Assembly (NCBI GenBank): GCA_036320915.1
Contig: JAXBDG010000001.1
Span: 744,001 to 808,000, forward strand
Source of the DNA: Linnemannia elongata
Taxonomy: Eukaryota > Mortierellomycota > Mortierellomycetes > Mortierellales > Mortierellaceae
Length of the DNA: 64,000 nt
Reading direction: 5' to 3'
In this document: piece after piece, positions 11,683-21,112 of the stretch
How positions within the stretch are numbered: position 1 is the stretch's first letter
Layout of the letters: the number at the start of each line of letters is the position of its first letter
Notes under the pieces: generated by a model
What the model saw: only the letters and a program-made list of their open reading frames with translations
Told to the model about the DNA's origin: nothing
The model's database searches: none
Program-made: the position numbers and the translations under genes

Positions 11683-12516
11683 GTTGAAGTTGGTTATGTG
11701 GTTTGTGGCGGAATGGAGAGCGAGTGAGTGAGAATTGTTGAATGAAGAAGTGGGAAGAATGAGAAAAAGACCGTGAACTATTAGCTTCGGTGCGTGTGCC
11801 GAAAGGGGTTCGAATTTGGCAGTCCCCGCGATCAATGCCGTTGGGATTATGGATTGGTAGGCTAGACTGGGCGAGATAATAAGCCCTTTAAGGAGTGTTA
11901 TTCTCGATCCATGTAGTGAGCATGCGGGCGTATGCGGGCAGGCGAGGTAGACAGGCGATGATGGGATGCATTGTAGATTGCCCAGCCAGGCCATTGCCAG
12001 TCAGTCCAATGGTCGAGACCAAAAGTCGAAGGATATTTCATTTCGAGGTGTATATATCCATACAGATGTGAAATGAGAGCGAACAAACAAGGTTCGTTGT
12101 ACGGGACTTGCTTCCTGTCTGGCCCTCGTCTTTTTACTTCTTCCTCTTCTCGACCTCGTCCTTCCACACGGTGCATTCCCGCCCAGCCCCAATTCATTCA
12201 GCAGAGTCAGTCCACTTTTATTTATATTTTTTATCTTCCACTGACTGTCTCTCTCTACTCCTCTCTTTACTCTTCCTCTTGAATCCTCTTCTCTCTTCCC
12301 CTCCTTTGCCCCTTCCTCATTCGCCATCCATCGTCCTTGCCCAGCCCTCATCCCTACCCTACTTCCTCTCAATCCTTGTCCCTCTCCCTCGTTCATCAAC
12401 CTCACTCTCTTTCTCTTCTCCCTTTAGCCTTTCATTCGTCTCCACCCTCCTTACTTTTTGCCACCTTTCACTTGCATTCAACTCAAAACTCCATACTTTC
12501 AGCACCCCTTTTTTGA
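11683..12516. promoter_or_regulatory. Divergent promoter region between SSADH and creC
   Basis: The 834-bp spacer between two oppositely transcribed genes. The half next to creC (about 12100-12500) is extremely C/T-rich on the plus strand, forming a long pyrimidine leader. No clear TATA box was identified on either side. Confidence 0.6.
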
Positions 12517-15500
12517 ATGGCCACACCTCTCTCTCCAGTAATCGACTGTGCCGACTTTGTGGCAGCAGAGGGTCGTTATGAGCTCCTCCAGGACATGTAC
12601 CTGGAGCAGGTCCTACCCCACCCAGTGATCCCCACCCACGTCTCGTCTGTCTCTGTCAAGTACAAGGATTACTTCAACAGCAACAATGCATCCCACAGTG
12701 GTGCAAGAGCCCACCATGGGAAACAGACCAGCGCCGACTCGACTCTATCAAACTCGAATATCGATCGTCTCGAGGAGCGACTCAGGGATTTCAAACTCAG
12801 GGATGAACGGTCTGGGGATACCGACGATGCCTTTGCTCGGGCCAACGGTGTTGCTGGTGGCGATACTCACTCGAAAAACTTTCATGGCAACCTTGTCGAC
12901 CTGCCCCTCTACCAGGACGACTTGAGCGGATACAAGACTCCTCATAGTGACATGATGTCTCCGGGACTCCCTCACGTCCAAACACCCGGCCCTCCACCAT
13001 TGAAGGATTCGAGCGGCTCAAACCGACAGTTAGATCCCTACGCTCAGTATGGGCCACCTCCCTCAATACCCCATCAGTATCAGCAACACCAAGAAAAGCC
13101 CTCTGGTTTCAGGTCTTTGAGTAGAGCCAACAGTCATTACTCACAGGACGAAGGCTCCCAGTCCCCATCGGCTGCCGGCAGCTCAGCAGGATTCTCTTCC
13201 CTCTTTGGGGGCAAGCGCAAGAAGCCCAAGAACAACATTGCCAAAACCAACTCGACCTTTGTCTCTAAGATTACAACTAACGAGAATCTGGCCAAGATCC
13301 TAGCAAACCGAATGAATGAGGATGTCTACATCTTCTGGAACACGGGAAGGACCTTTACATGGAGCGACTTGACCCAGAAACCAAATGTAAGGAATTTTCT
13401 TCTTGGGAATGATTTTTTTTGTGTGGAATGTTTTGACCTGGAGGACTGTGGGGTGAAGGGAGGAGAGGGAGGAGTGGCAAACCCAAACACAAACACAAAC
13501 ACAAACAACTTACCAACAATTCCCATGTCATGTGCTTATGCCTGTAGGAGCCCTTGTCGCACATCACCTTCTCAAAAGCCTTCCCGACTTCACACGATGT
13601 CAATGTCTTGACAAGGAGCTGCGACCATCTGGATGTAATCATTGGCTTCTCAACTGGCGATATCATTTGGTTTGATCCTCTCTGCAACAAGTACTACCGA
13701 CTCAACAAGCAGGTACAGTTTCTTGTTGTCTACTATGCACTGAGATAAGAGTCAAGATGTTCGTCGCTAACTTTCGTACATTCATTCTCCTCTGCAGGGT
13801 ATCATCAAGGACAGCCCGGTGACAATGATCAAGTGGCTTCCTGGTTCTGAGAGCCAGTTTATGGTTGCATTCCAGGATGGAAGTATAGTGATCATGGACA
13901 AAGAGAGAGACGACCAGCAATTCACGGCCCATCCTCCTACCAGTGACACAATGTAAGTGCTATGGGCGTTATCATGCATAATGCAGCCTGCGCTTTCCAA
14001 CTTCAAGATGCACAGCACTAATTCATGTCGCATTTGTGATATTGATTTCATTTCAGGTTTCATGTCACCCATCCAAAACACGGCAAACATAACCCCATTT
14101 CTCACTGGCAGGTCAGCAAGAAACCCATCACAGGTAACTTCCGTTAGATTGACTCTCTCTGCTCACCATGTCCTATGTGTGCGTTTCCCTTCATTCGATA
14201 CTGACATTTTATTACTTTCCCTGAATGTCAGCGTTTGCCTTCTCCCCGGATCTACAGCATGTGGCGGTGGTTGCAATGGACGGAGCACTGCGGATAATCG
14301 ATTTCCGTGATGAAAGATTACTGGACACCTTCTCTGCCTATTTTGGAGCCCTTACCTGTGTTTGCTGGAGTCCGGATGGCAAATACGTCTTGGTAAGGGT
14401 GAAGTTACTGAAGCAGCTGTGCCTCAACTGCATTTGAGATGAAGTGTCGAAACCCTGAAATTACTAGAACTAATTATAGACCATTTTAATATTTCATCTA
14501 CTTAGACTGGAGGACAGGATGATCTGGTGACGATTTGGTCGTTCAAGGACCAACGCATCGTGGCACGCTGTCAGGGACATCAGTCGTATGTCACAGGAGT
14601 TGCTTTTGACCCATGGAGATGCGACGAACGCAACTATCGATTCGGAAGTGTTGGCGAGGACGCCAAGCTTTTGCTTTGGGACTTTAGTGTCGGCGCGCTT
14701 CACAAGCCTAAGGCTGTAAGATCCCTATTTTTTCGGTCTTATGTCTCTTGCATTTGCTGCAGTCATAAGGAAAGCGATAACCAATGCCTGTTTTTATTTT
14801 TCTATTTTTGTTCTCTGAAACTTAGGCTGTGATGCAGAGGAGAGGAAGTACGGCGACGGTCTCTGGAATGGCAGCAGCGGCAGGAGGATCTGGAAGTTAC
14901 AAGCCGGGACATGGCAAGAAGGGAAGCATCAACAGTTTACGCGGTGTTGGCGGCCACAGCTTGTTCTCGGGACATCATCCCAACAAGTCGTCAGTCTCAC
15001 AGGTAGTGGCACCCGTCATCGCAGAGGAACCAGCGTTAGAACATGCCAATGGAAACGGCGATACTTCATCGACGACATCATCAACCCGGCATAGCAGCGT
15101 GCACGAGAACGGTAGCTCCCAACAACACCCTCGCCAGCCTTCGCAGATCAAGGACGCTGAGAATGTATCGATTGGAGACGCTTCGTCGACTCGCTCGTCG
15201 GGCCATTCGTCGATCTTGACGTCGGATGGTGGTAATGGTGGGCGTGCAGCTTCTACCCTTGGCGTTGTGTCAGGAGCAGCATCGATCACGACTTCGGCAA
15301 CCGCTGTTACTTCACAGGAGACCGTCGATGCAGGTTCATCGAGCCCTGTGTACAAGAAGGTCGCCCATGCTCGTACGCTGCCCCATCTCAGTCTTAAACT
15401 CACCAACTCGTTCAACTCTGACAACAGTAACAGCAATGGTAGCGGCAATGGTAATGGCAATGGTAACGGGCAACATCAGGACGACCGTCAATCGCTAAAA

Positions 15501-15779
15501 TCAGGGCATGGATTCTCGTCACTCTTCCGTCATCAACACAAGGCTCATGGAGGAGTAGCGCAAGGCATGCAGGTAGTAAGACCTCCCGAGCCTCGGTCGC
15601 ATGTGGCCATGTTACAACCCTTGATGGCGAAGGGGATTCATCAGGAGCCCTTGGCGGGGATTACGTTCCGTGAAGATGCTATCATGACGAGTGATCGACG
15701 CGGGCATATCAAGGTCTGGAAGCGGCCTCCTCTACTTCCTCACCAGCAACCTCCACCACCACCAGCGCATCAGTCCTAG
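12517..15779 (+). CDS. creC: CreC/WDR20-type WD40 protein (carbon catabolite repression, deubiquitinase partner)
   Basis: Seven exons (12517-13386, 13548-13712, 13798-13952, 14057-14133, 14232-14392, 14506-14715, 14826-15779), all GT-AG, encode 863 residues. In Aspergillus, CreC binds the ubiquitin protease CreB and modulates carbon catabolite repression; animal homologues (WDR20/DMWD) activate USP12/USP46. The N-terminal 240 residues are low-complexity. The WD region opens with [18 protein letters not shown] and continues through repeats such as [55 protein letters not shown] and [17 protein letters not shown] long Ser/Asn-rich insert in exon 7 separates these from a last repeat, [20 protein letters not shown], a layout characteristic of this family. 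Exon 1 reads on into the intron, but splicing restores the WD motif. Confidence 0.93.
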
Positions 15780-16019
15780 AAGAGGATGTAATTGTTGTTT
15801 ATTAAAGAACCTAGGTGGTCGGTTTGGAGGAGAACGACATCCTTGTGGATGCGGATCAAAACATAATTGGTTGTTTGTTGTTGTTTTGCAAAGTCAAAGG
15901 TTGTGACAGAAATAACGTGGAAGCGTGTTTAGGTCATGAAAGAGTGTGTTCTGATGCTTTGTTTTTATTCGTTAATGGTACAATCAAATGAGTTTAGAGC
16001 ATTGGTGGCGTTTGTTGCT

Positions 16020-19000
16020 CTAAGCAAAGAAGTGGGTGTTAACCCGACTCTCCTGGTGAACCAACATCTCTTGAGACTTGAACTGGTTTAACTCCAACTT
16101 GATCCGCTGAGCAATCGCGGGTGTCAATCTGTGGGCAGTGATATTAGGGTCCGACGTCCTGTCGTATTGCTCCGGCATCCAGGTCTCGTGGATCGTGGGC
16201 TGGGCCGTCGAGAAGTGGAGCTGACGACTGGGGCGTGGAGGTGTTGAAGGGGAAGGGGAAGGTGAGATGGAGGACCAAGGTGTGGGCGAGGGATTGCCGC
16301 CGCTTCCGCTTCCACTGCCGCTACCACTAGATTTGCCGATGGAGTATTGCATGGGTGGTGGGGGAGGTATGCTATTGGTACTGCTGACTCCTGGGTACGC
16401 CAGGGCTGGGTGCTGTACCGAGGTGTAGTAGAGATGTGAAGGGAGAGGCTGTTGCATGTTGTATTGATATGGGTAAGGTGGGTATTGGTATGACTGTTGT
16501 TGTTGTTGTTGTTGTTGTGGGTATTGTTGTATTTGTGATTGTTGTGGTTGGATGTGATATTGTTCATGGAAGACCTGGGTTCCAGCATGGGGGTTCATAA
16601 ACTGCTGTTGTTGTTGTTGTTGGTAGTGATGATGATAATGGTGGTGGTCAGGAGCGTATTGCATCTGATGGTGGTGGTGATGCTGCTGTTGCAGTTGTTG
16701 TTGTTGTTGTTGGTATTGTTGTTGGGTTCGTTGGAACTGCTGGTAGTGCAACTGCTGTTGAAGCTGGAGCTGCTGCTGCTGTTGGTGGTTTGCAAATATC
16801 GCATGCTGGTGATTGCCGTTGGCAGCGATGGCTTGGGGGTAGGCCGAAGGCGAGGAAGGACATGGGCGGTCTGACATCAGGGTATGATCGACCGAGAGAC
16901 GGGCCACGGGCGCAGAGTTGGTAGCTGGGGGCGACGAGATGGAGGAGGTCACGACCACCGAGTTACGGCGACTGTTGTCTTCATAAGAGCTTCGACGGTT
17001 GTTGGTCGTGGCGTCATAGGAACTGCGACGGTGAGGGTTGTCGATAGCGGCAACGACAGTTGCAGCAGTGCCGGAGCAGTTCTGTTGTTGTCTAGGGGTC
17101 GATGCAGACGCGAGTTTGGGGGACGTGTCCTTCGATGGTGAGTTGCTGGAACAGGAAATATACGAGTCGCGTTGACGCGAACCAGTAGGGGAAAAGGTAA
17201 ACGACCCCTCAGCAACTGCGCCACGTGAGGTGCAGGGCGAGATGTTCACCTGTGAATAGTTGGATGGATCGTTGGTTTGAGGTGTCATAGGCTTTGTTGA
17301 CACGGGGTTGACGCGTGGTGTTTGAGGAGCGGTGGAGCTGTCGTACTGGACATAACCGCCGTGGTACTGGAACTGGTGCTGTTGTTGCTGCTGTTGATGC
17401 TGGTCGAGGGTGTAGAGATCAGAGTGGTGGACAACGTCATACTCTTCTGAGCTGGAGTACCGGACAGAGAGACGTTGCTTGCGATCGATTTGTGGATAGT
17501 GGCCTTGCTGACTAGCCTGGCGACCTGCAATACTGCTCTGGCGACAGTGGCGGGTAGGCCCTGTGCGTGAGTGCTCCTCCGAATTACGTCTGCTACCGCT
17601 GCTGTTGTTGTTGACGACAGGTTCGTGTGAAAGGTTGATCAAGGGCTCACTTTGGTGGTGTTGGAGACGACGACCAGAGTTGGAGATGGATCCCTGATGG
17701 CGGTGAACCACCTGTACCTTTCGGACCGATGGGGCCCTAACCGATCGGTGGGTCAAGGCCGACCGGAGGGGCTTGGCAGAAGAGATAATCGTGGTAGTAG
17801 GGGCGTTCTCGGAATGGCTAGTAACTTTCTTGATCTTGTTCTTCTTGTTCTGCATGCCAAAGACACCCTGAATCTTGGACATGGTCGTTGCGCCAGGGCT
17901 AGTTTCGCTCTCTGTGGCCTTGATCAACGACTCGGCAGCTGCAGCTGCAGCCTGAGCAGAGACACGGTCCTTGTCCCATGGAGGAGCCGCAAATTTGGCT
18001 TGGAGCTGCGGACTCTTCTCCAGATCATTCAAAGAATGCCTCCTTTGGAACGCAGTAGAGCCTTGTTGTTGACGACCAGCGCCAGTCAATGGGCTCTCGA
18101 CATTAGGAACAGACGACGATCGCTGCTGCTTCTTCTTGTTGGACGCAGCCATAGCATCTGCATTGCGGACATTGAAGAAGGAGGTGATGCTAGCAAAAGA
18201 AAGGCGCTTCTTAGGCGTCCTGCTTGAAGTCGGCTCCAGGCTCATGCGCTTTTCTGCGGGTTTGGATGGTCCAACGGGCGCAGGGGACACTGTCAAGTGG
18301 TTGATCTCGATGGGCGAGAGAGGATGCCCATCTGGGACTCTACCATCCGTAATTGCGGTAGATGGGCTGATGATCAAGGGGGCCGGTGCATGCTTGGGCT
18401 TGGGGGAGCCAGAAGGAGACATTTCTGGTGATGTGGACGGGGTGCATGGGCTATGGCCTCCTCCTTGGCCGACCGATACGGATTCGCCAGAGCTAGATGA
18501 GGAGACAGAACCGCGGTGTTCAATCAGATGCGAAGCAGGAGGAGGAGGGCACAGTTCGCCTGCCGCACCAATCCCAACACCAATACAAGCACCACCGCAA
18601 CCATTCCGCAGAAGACCCCCTTGGACATCAATTTCGCCACCGCGCGAGGAGGAGGACATGGACGACATGATATCCTCCAGCGTTTGTGTTGAACAGTGAT
18701 GGTGGGGATGGCGGAGGATGTCGACGTCTTGGTCCTTGAACGAGAAACTGCCACTGCTGCTGCTACTATTGCTGCTGCCAGTGTTGCTGCTGTTGCTGTT
18801 GCTACTCATGGTCTGCTTGATAAAGACCTTCCGGATCTTGGACGCCAAAGACGTCTTTTTGCGGATGGTCTTGTGAGGGACAACGATACTCTCCTGGGTT
18901 TGTATGGAGAGCGGCGCAGGGGCTGATTGTGAAAAATCGGATGAGGAGACGGTGGAGGAAGGAGGGGGTGCCAGTGAGAGCCAGCTCTCGCCTGTGGAAG

Positions 19001-19346
19001 ATGGATTCGAAGCGGAGGAGAATGAAGGAGAGAGTGAAGAGGAGGAGGAGGAAAGCGATGCTTTGCGAGCGTTATTGCTGTTGTCAAAGGGAAGACGTGG
19101 TTCGGGATCGAGTTGGAGGGGATGGACTGATTCTTGGTCCGTTGAGCGCCTTGGACCATTGGTCAATGCGACGGCGGAGGAGGCAGTGACATGATCTGTC
19201 ACCATGGTCAATGGTCCGAAGAGAGAGTGGTGGTAGGCAGATAGATGGGTCTGCTCAAGCCCTGTTGTGTCGGCTGAAGGGCGACGACTGCCTGCTGCGT
19301 CGCCTGTCATGGCGATATTGTCGTCGGATGGGGCAGTAGTGAGCAA
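16020..19346 (-). CDS. Large low-complexity protein with conserved-looking C-terminal block, function unknown
   Basis: Intronless frame for 1108 residues. Most is Ser, Pro, Gln and His rich, with a dense poly-Gln/His/Tyr section (roughly residues 815-1000). Three islands look ordered: a basic segment KTSLASKIRKVFIKQ near residue 165, KKRLSFASITSFFNVR near residue 380, and the last 65 residues, including HETWMPEQYDRTSDPN and IKLELNQFKSQEMLVH, ending VNTHFFA. The terminal block is the best candidate for a conserved domain. I do not recognise the family with confidence; the basic/RLSF motifs and disorder suggest a regulatory or scaffold protein, which is speculative. The first ATG is followed by a second at codon 13. 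No signal peptide or membrane segment. Gene product support is the very long open frame and ordered islands. Confidence 0.75.
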   Translation of the reverse strand: MLTTAPSDDNIAMTGDAAGSRRPSADTTGLEQTHLSAYHHSLFGPLTMVTDHVTASSAVALTNGPRRSTDQESVHPLQLDPEPRLPFDNSNNARKASLSSSSSSLSPSFSSASNPSSTGESWLSLAPPPSSTVSSSDFSQSAPAPLSIQTQESIVVPHKTIRKKTSLASKIRKVFIKQTMSSNSNSSNTGSSNSSSSSGSFSFKDQDVDILRHPHHHCSTQTLEDIMSSMSSSSRGGEIDVQGGLLRNGCGGACIGVGIGAAGELCPPPPASHLIEHRGSVSSSSSGESVSVGQGGGHSPCTPSTSPEMSPSGSPKPKHAPAPLIISPSTAITDGRVPDGHPLSPIEINHLTVSPAPVGPSKPAEKRMSLEPTSSRTPKKRLSFASITSFFNVRNADAMAASNKKKQQRSSSVPNVESPLTGAGRQQQGSTAFQRRHSLNDLEKSPQLQAKFAAPPWDKDRVSAQAAAAAAESLIKATESETSPGATTMSKIQGVFGMQNKKNKIKKVTSHSENAPTTTIISSAKPLRSALTHRSVRAPSVRKVQVVHRHQGSISNSGRRLQHHQSEPLINLSHEPVVNNNSSGSRRNSEEHSRTGPTRHCRQSSIAGRQASQQGHYPQIDRKQRLSVRYSSSEEYDVVHHSDLYTLDQHQQQQQQHQFQYHGGYVQYDSSTAPQTPRVNPVSTKPMTPQTNDPSNYSQVNISPCTSRGAVAEGSFTFSPTGSRQRDSYISCSSNSPSKDTSPKLASASTPRQQQNCSGTAATVVAAIDNPHRRSSYDATTNNRRSSYEDNSRRNSVVVTSSISSPPATNSAPVARLSVDHTLMSDRPCPSSPSAYPQAIAANGNHQHAIFANHQQQQQLQLQQQLHYQQFQRTQQQYQQQQQQLQQQHHHHHQMQYAPDHHHYHHHYQQQQQQQFMNPHAGTQVFHEQYHIQPQQSQIQQYPQQQQQQQQSYQYPPYPYQYNMQQPLPSHLYYTSVQHPALAYPGVSSTNSIPPPPPMQYSIGKSSGSGSGSGSGGNPSPTPWSSISPSPSPSTPPRPSRQLHFSTAQPTIHETWMPEQYDRTSDPNITAHRLTPAIAQRIKLELNQFKSQEMLVHQESRVNTHFFA

Positions 19347-19726
19347 CCAAGCTGGTGTCGTTTGTTTTGTTGTTTGGTTGTTGTCCGAGCGTGAATATAC
19401 GCAAGTGAGTAAGAGGAGAAGATGAGTGAATTAGGTGTTCAAGGTCGGGAAGTATGGATAGGAAGGGGAAGAAGGGGCGGTAAAAAGAAAGTTTTGTTTT
19501 GGTTAGAGAGGGAGAAAAAGCGAGTTGGTGGAGAAGACGAGTAACGCTTTGACCAAAAAGATAATCAAATAAAAACGAGAAAGAGAAGAGCAGAGAAGAA
19601 ACAAATAAATGCAATTAAACCGAACACAAAAAACACATTCCAGGGCCGAACGAACTCTCTTCAAGTCATCCAGCTCTCACGCCTTTTTTTCCCTTTGGGC
19701 ACCTCCTATCTAGAAACATGGATAAG
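19347..19726. other. Leader/promoter of the 1108-residue gene
   Basis: Spacer of 380 bp. The plus strand is purine-rich (19400-19600), so the transcript leader would be pyrimidine-rich. No other feature seen. Confidence 0.5.
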
Positions 19727-21112
19727 TTATTTATCGGCCAACTTACATTCGGCATACTCCATGGACGACATGGGCCTGAGCTTTGTGGTCGTGTCACTCA
19801 ATGACATGGACAGGAGAGTGCCTTCGTCACTCATCGCTGCAGCATCCAAACTCCCATATCGAACATTGTCTCGTCCAACAGGCGGGATCACACAGCCTGT
19901 GTGAACTTGCTGCCCCGCGTTTGTTGTTGCTGGTATTGTTGTTGCTGCAGGCATGGATGCAGAAGTAGATGTTGAATCGCATGAAGATGTGATTGTGGTT
20001 GTGGTCTTGGCCTTTGTCGTGTTCGTGGGTGACATTGCTGTGGTTGTGTTGTTGCTGAATTCCTTATTTTCATTTTCACCCTTGATATTTCCATGTTCAT
20101 ACACTTCAACCTCCTTCTTCGCCTCCTCTCCCTTTTCCTCCTCCTTCTTGTCGTCCAGCTGTTGTTCTTCTTGCGTCTGTTTCTGTTTCTGTTCCATCTG
20201 TTGCATTTCTTCTTCCCTTGTGATAGTAGAAACAACAGGAGCAAATGCTGTCTTGTTCTCAGGGGTGATGGGCATGACGGGTGTTATTGGGGATGGAACA
20301 GGAGCAAGAGAGTTGCTGCTGCTAAGAGTCGAGGTTGGTGGGGGTGCCACAAAGGATGAAGACAAAGAGGAAGAAAAACAAGGCGAGGAGGAGGAAGGCG
20401 CTGCTGAATCCAAGGGGGCGGTTGTTGCCAGGGTCATAGGTTGAGGAGGAGTAGGAATTGACCGTGTTGTTTCAACCAAAGGTATCGTTTGTTTCTGTTG
20501 TTTTTGTGGTTGGTGCTGTTGGTGTTGTGGTTGGGGTTGTGAGATTAGGTTGGAGAAGGAACTCAAAGTGTTCTCTGCAAATCCTTGATCTGTTCGACTC
20601 CCCTGAATGTGATAGTTTGACGTAAAGACGGATGGGACGTGGAGACGAGACGACTGACCACCATTACTACCGCCCATTCGAGCAAGGTGAGTATTAATAT
20701 TATTACGAAGGACAGGCGAAGAATCCGAGGCTGAGGCTGAGGTTTGATAGAGCGAAGTGATGGCTGCGCTGACTCTACCCCCGACTGCAGGGCCCATGGG
20801 AGAAAGAAGAGATGGAGAAGAGGCGGACGAAGAGGGGAGGGATGTTGAAGGTAGAGAGGAATAAGACGAGGAAGAGAAGGATTCGGAGATCGGGGGGATG
20901 AGATCGGTCTCTGCACGAATCGACGGGTTGAGTTGCTGAAGATACTTCAATGATGGCGCGACTGGACGTGTGGATGTTCGATTGGGTTGAGTAGATGATG
21001 GGCTGGCAGGAGCCTGGATTCTAGGTCCTTCAGTCTGTTGACACAGCTGCTGTTGCTGCTGTTGGTGGGAGAGAGAAGATTCCTGGGACCTGGGAGAGAT
21101 CAAGGCGGTCAT
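19727..21112 (-). CDS. Ser/Thr-rich low-complexity protein, function unknown
   Basis: Intronless frame giving 461 residues from the ATG at 21110-21112 (MTALISPRSQ). An in-frame ATG at 21235 would add 41 residues rich in Phe/Leu/Pro that look like translated pyrimidine leader, so the shorter form is preferred. The protein is dominated by Ser, Thr, Pro and poly-Gln, with one acidic/Lys-Glu-rich stretch (roughly residues 300-350) that may form a coiled coil. The last 45 residues are more complex (VRYGSLDAAAMSDEGTLLSM, then SSMEYAECKL) and may be a conserved motif. No domain recognised. It lies directly upstream of, and co-oriented with, the 1108-residue low-complexity gene. Confidence 0.6.
   Translation of the reverse strand: MTALISPRSQESSLSHQQQQQQLCQQTEGPRIQAPASPSSTQPNRTSTRPVAPSLKYLQQLNPSIRAETDLIPPISESFSSSSYSSLPSTSLPSSSASSPSLLSPMGPAVGGRVSAAITSLYQTSASASDSSPVLRNNINTHLARMGGSNGGQSSRLHVPSVFTSNYHIQGSRTDQGFAENTLSSFSNLISQPQPQHQQHQPQKQQKQTIPLVETTRSIPTPPQPMTLATTAPLDSAAPSSSSPCFSSSLSSSFVAPPPTSTLSSSNSLAPVPSPITPVMPITPENKTAFAPVVSTITREEEMQQMEQKQKQTQEEQQLDDKKEEEKGEEAKKEVEVYEHGNIKGENENKEFSNNTTTAMSPTNTTKAKTTTTITSSCDSTSTSASMPAATTIPATTNAGQQVHTGCVIPPVGRDNVRYGSLDAAAMSDEGTLLSMSLSDTTTKLRPMSSMEYAECKLADK

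Noticed and set aside
11795..11835. GGTTCGAAT resembling a tRNA T-loop
   Set aside because: Flanking bases do not form the T-stem, and no acceptor or anticodon arms can be drawn.
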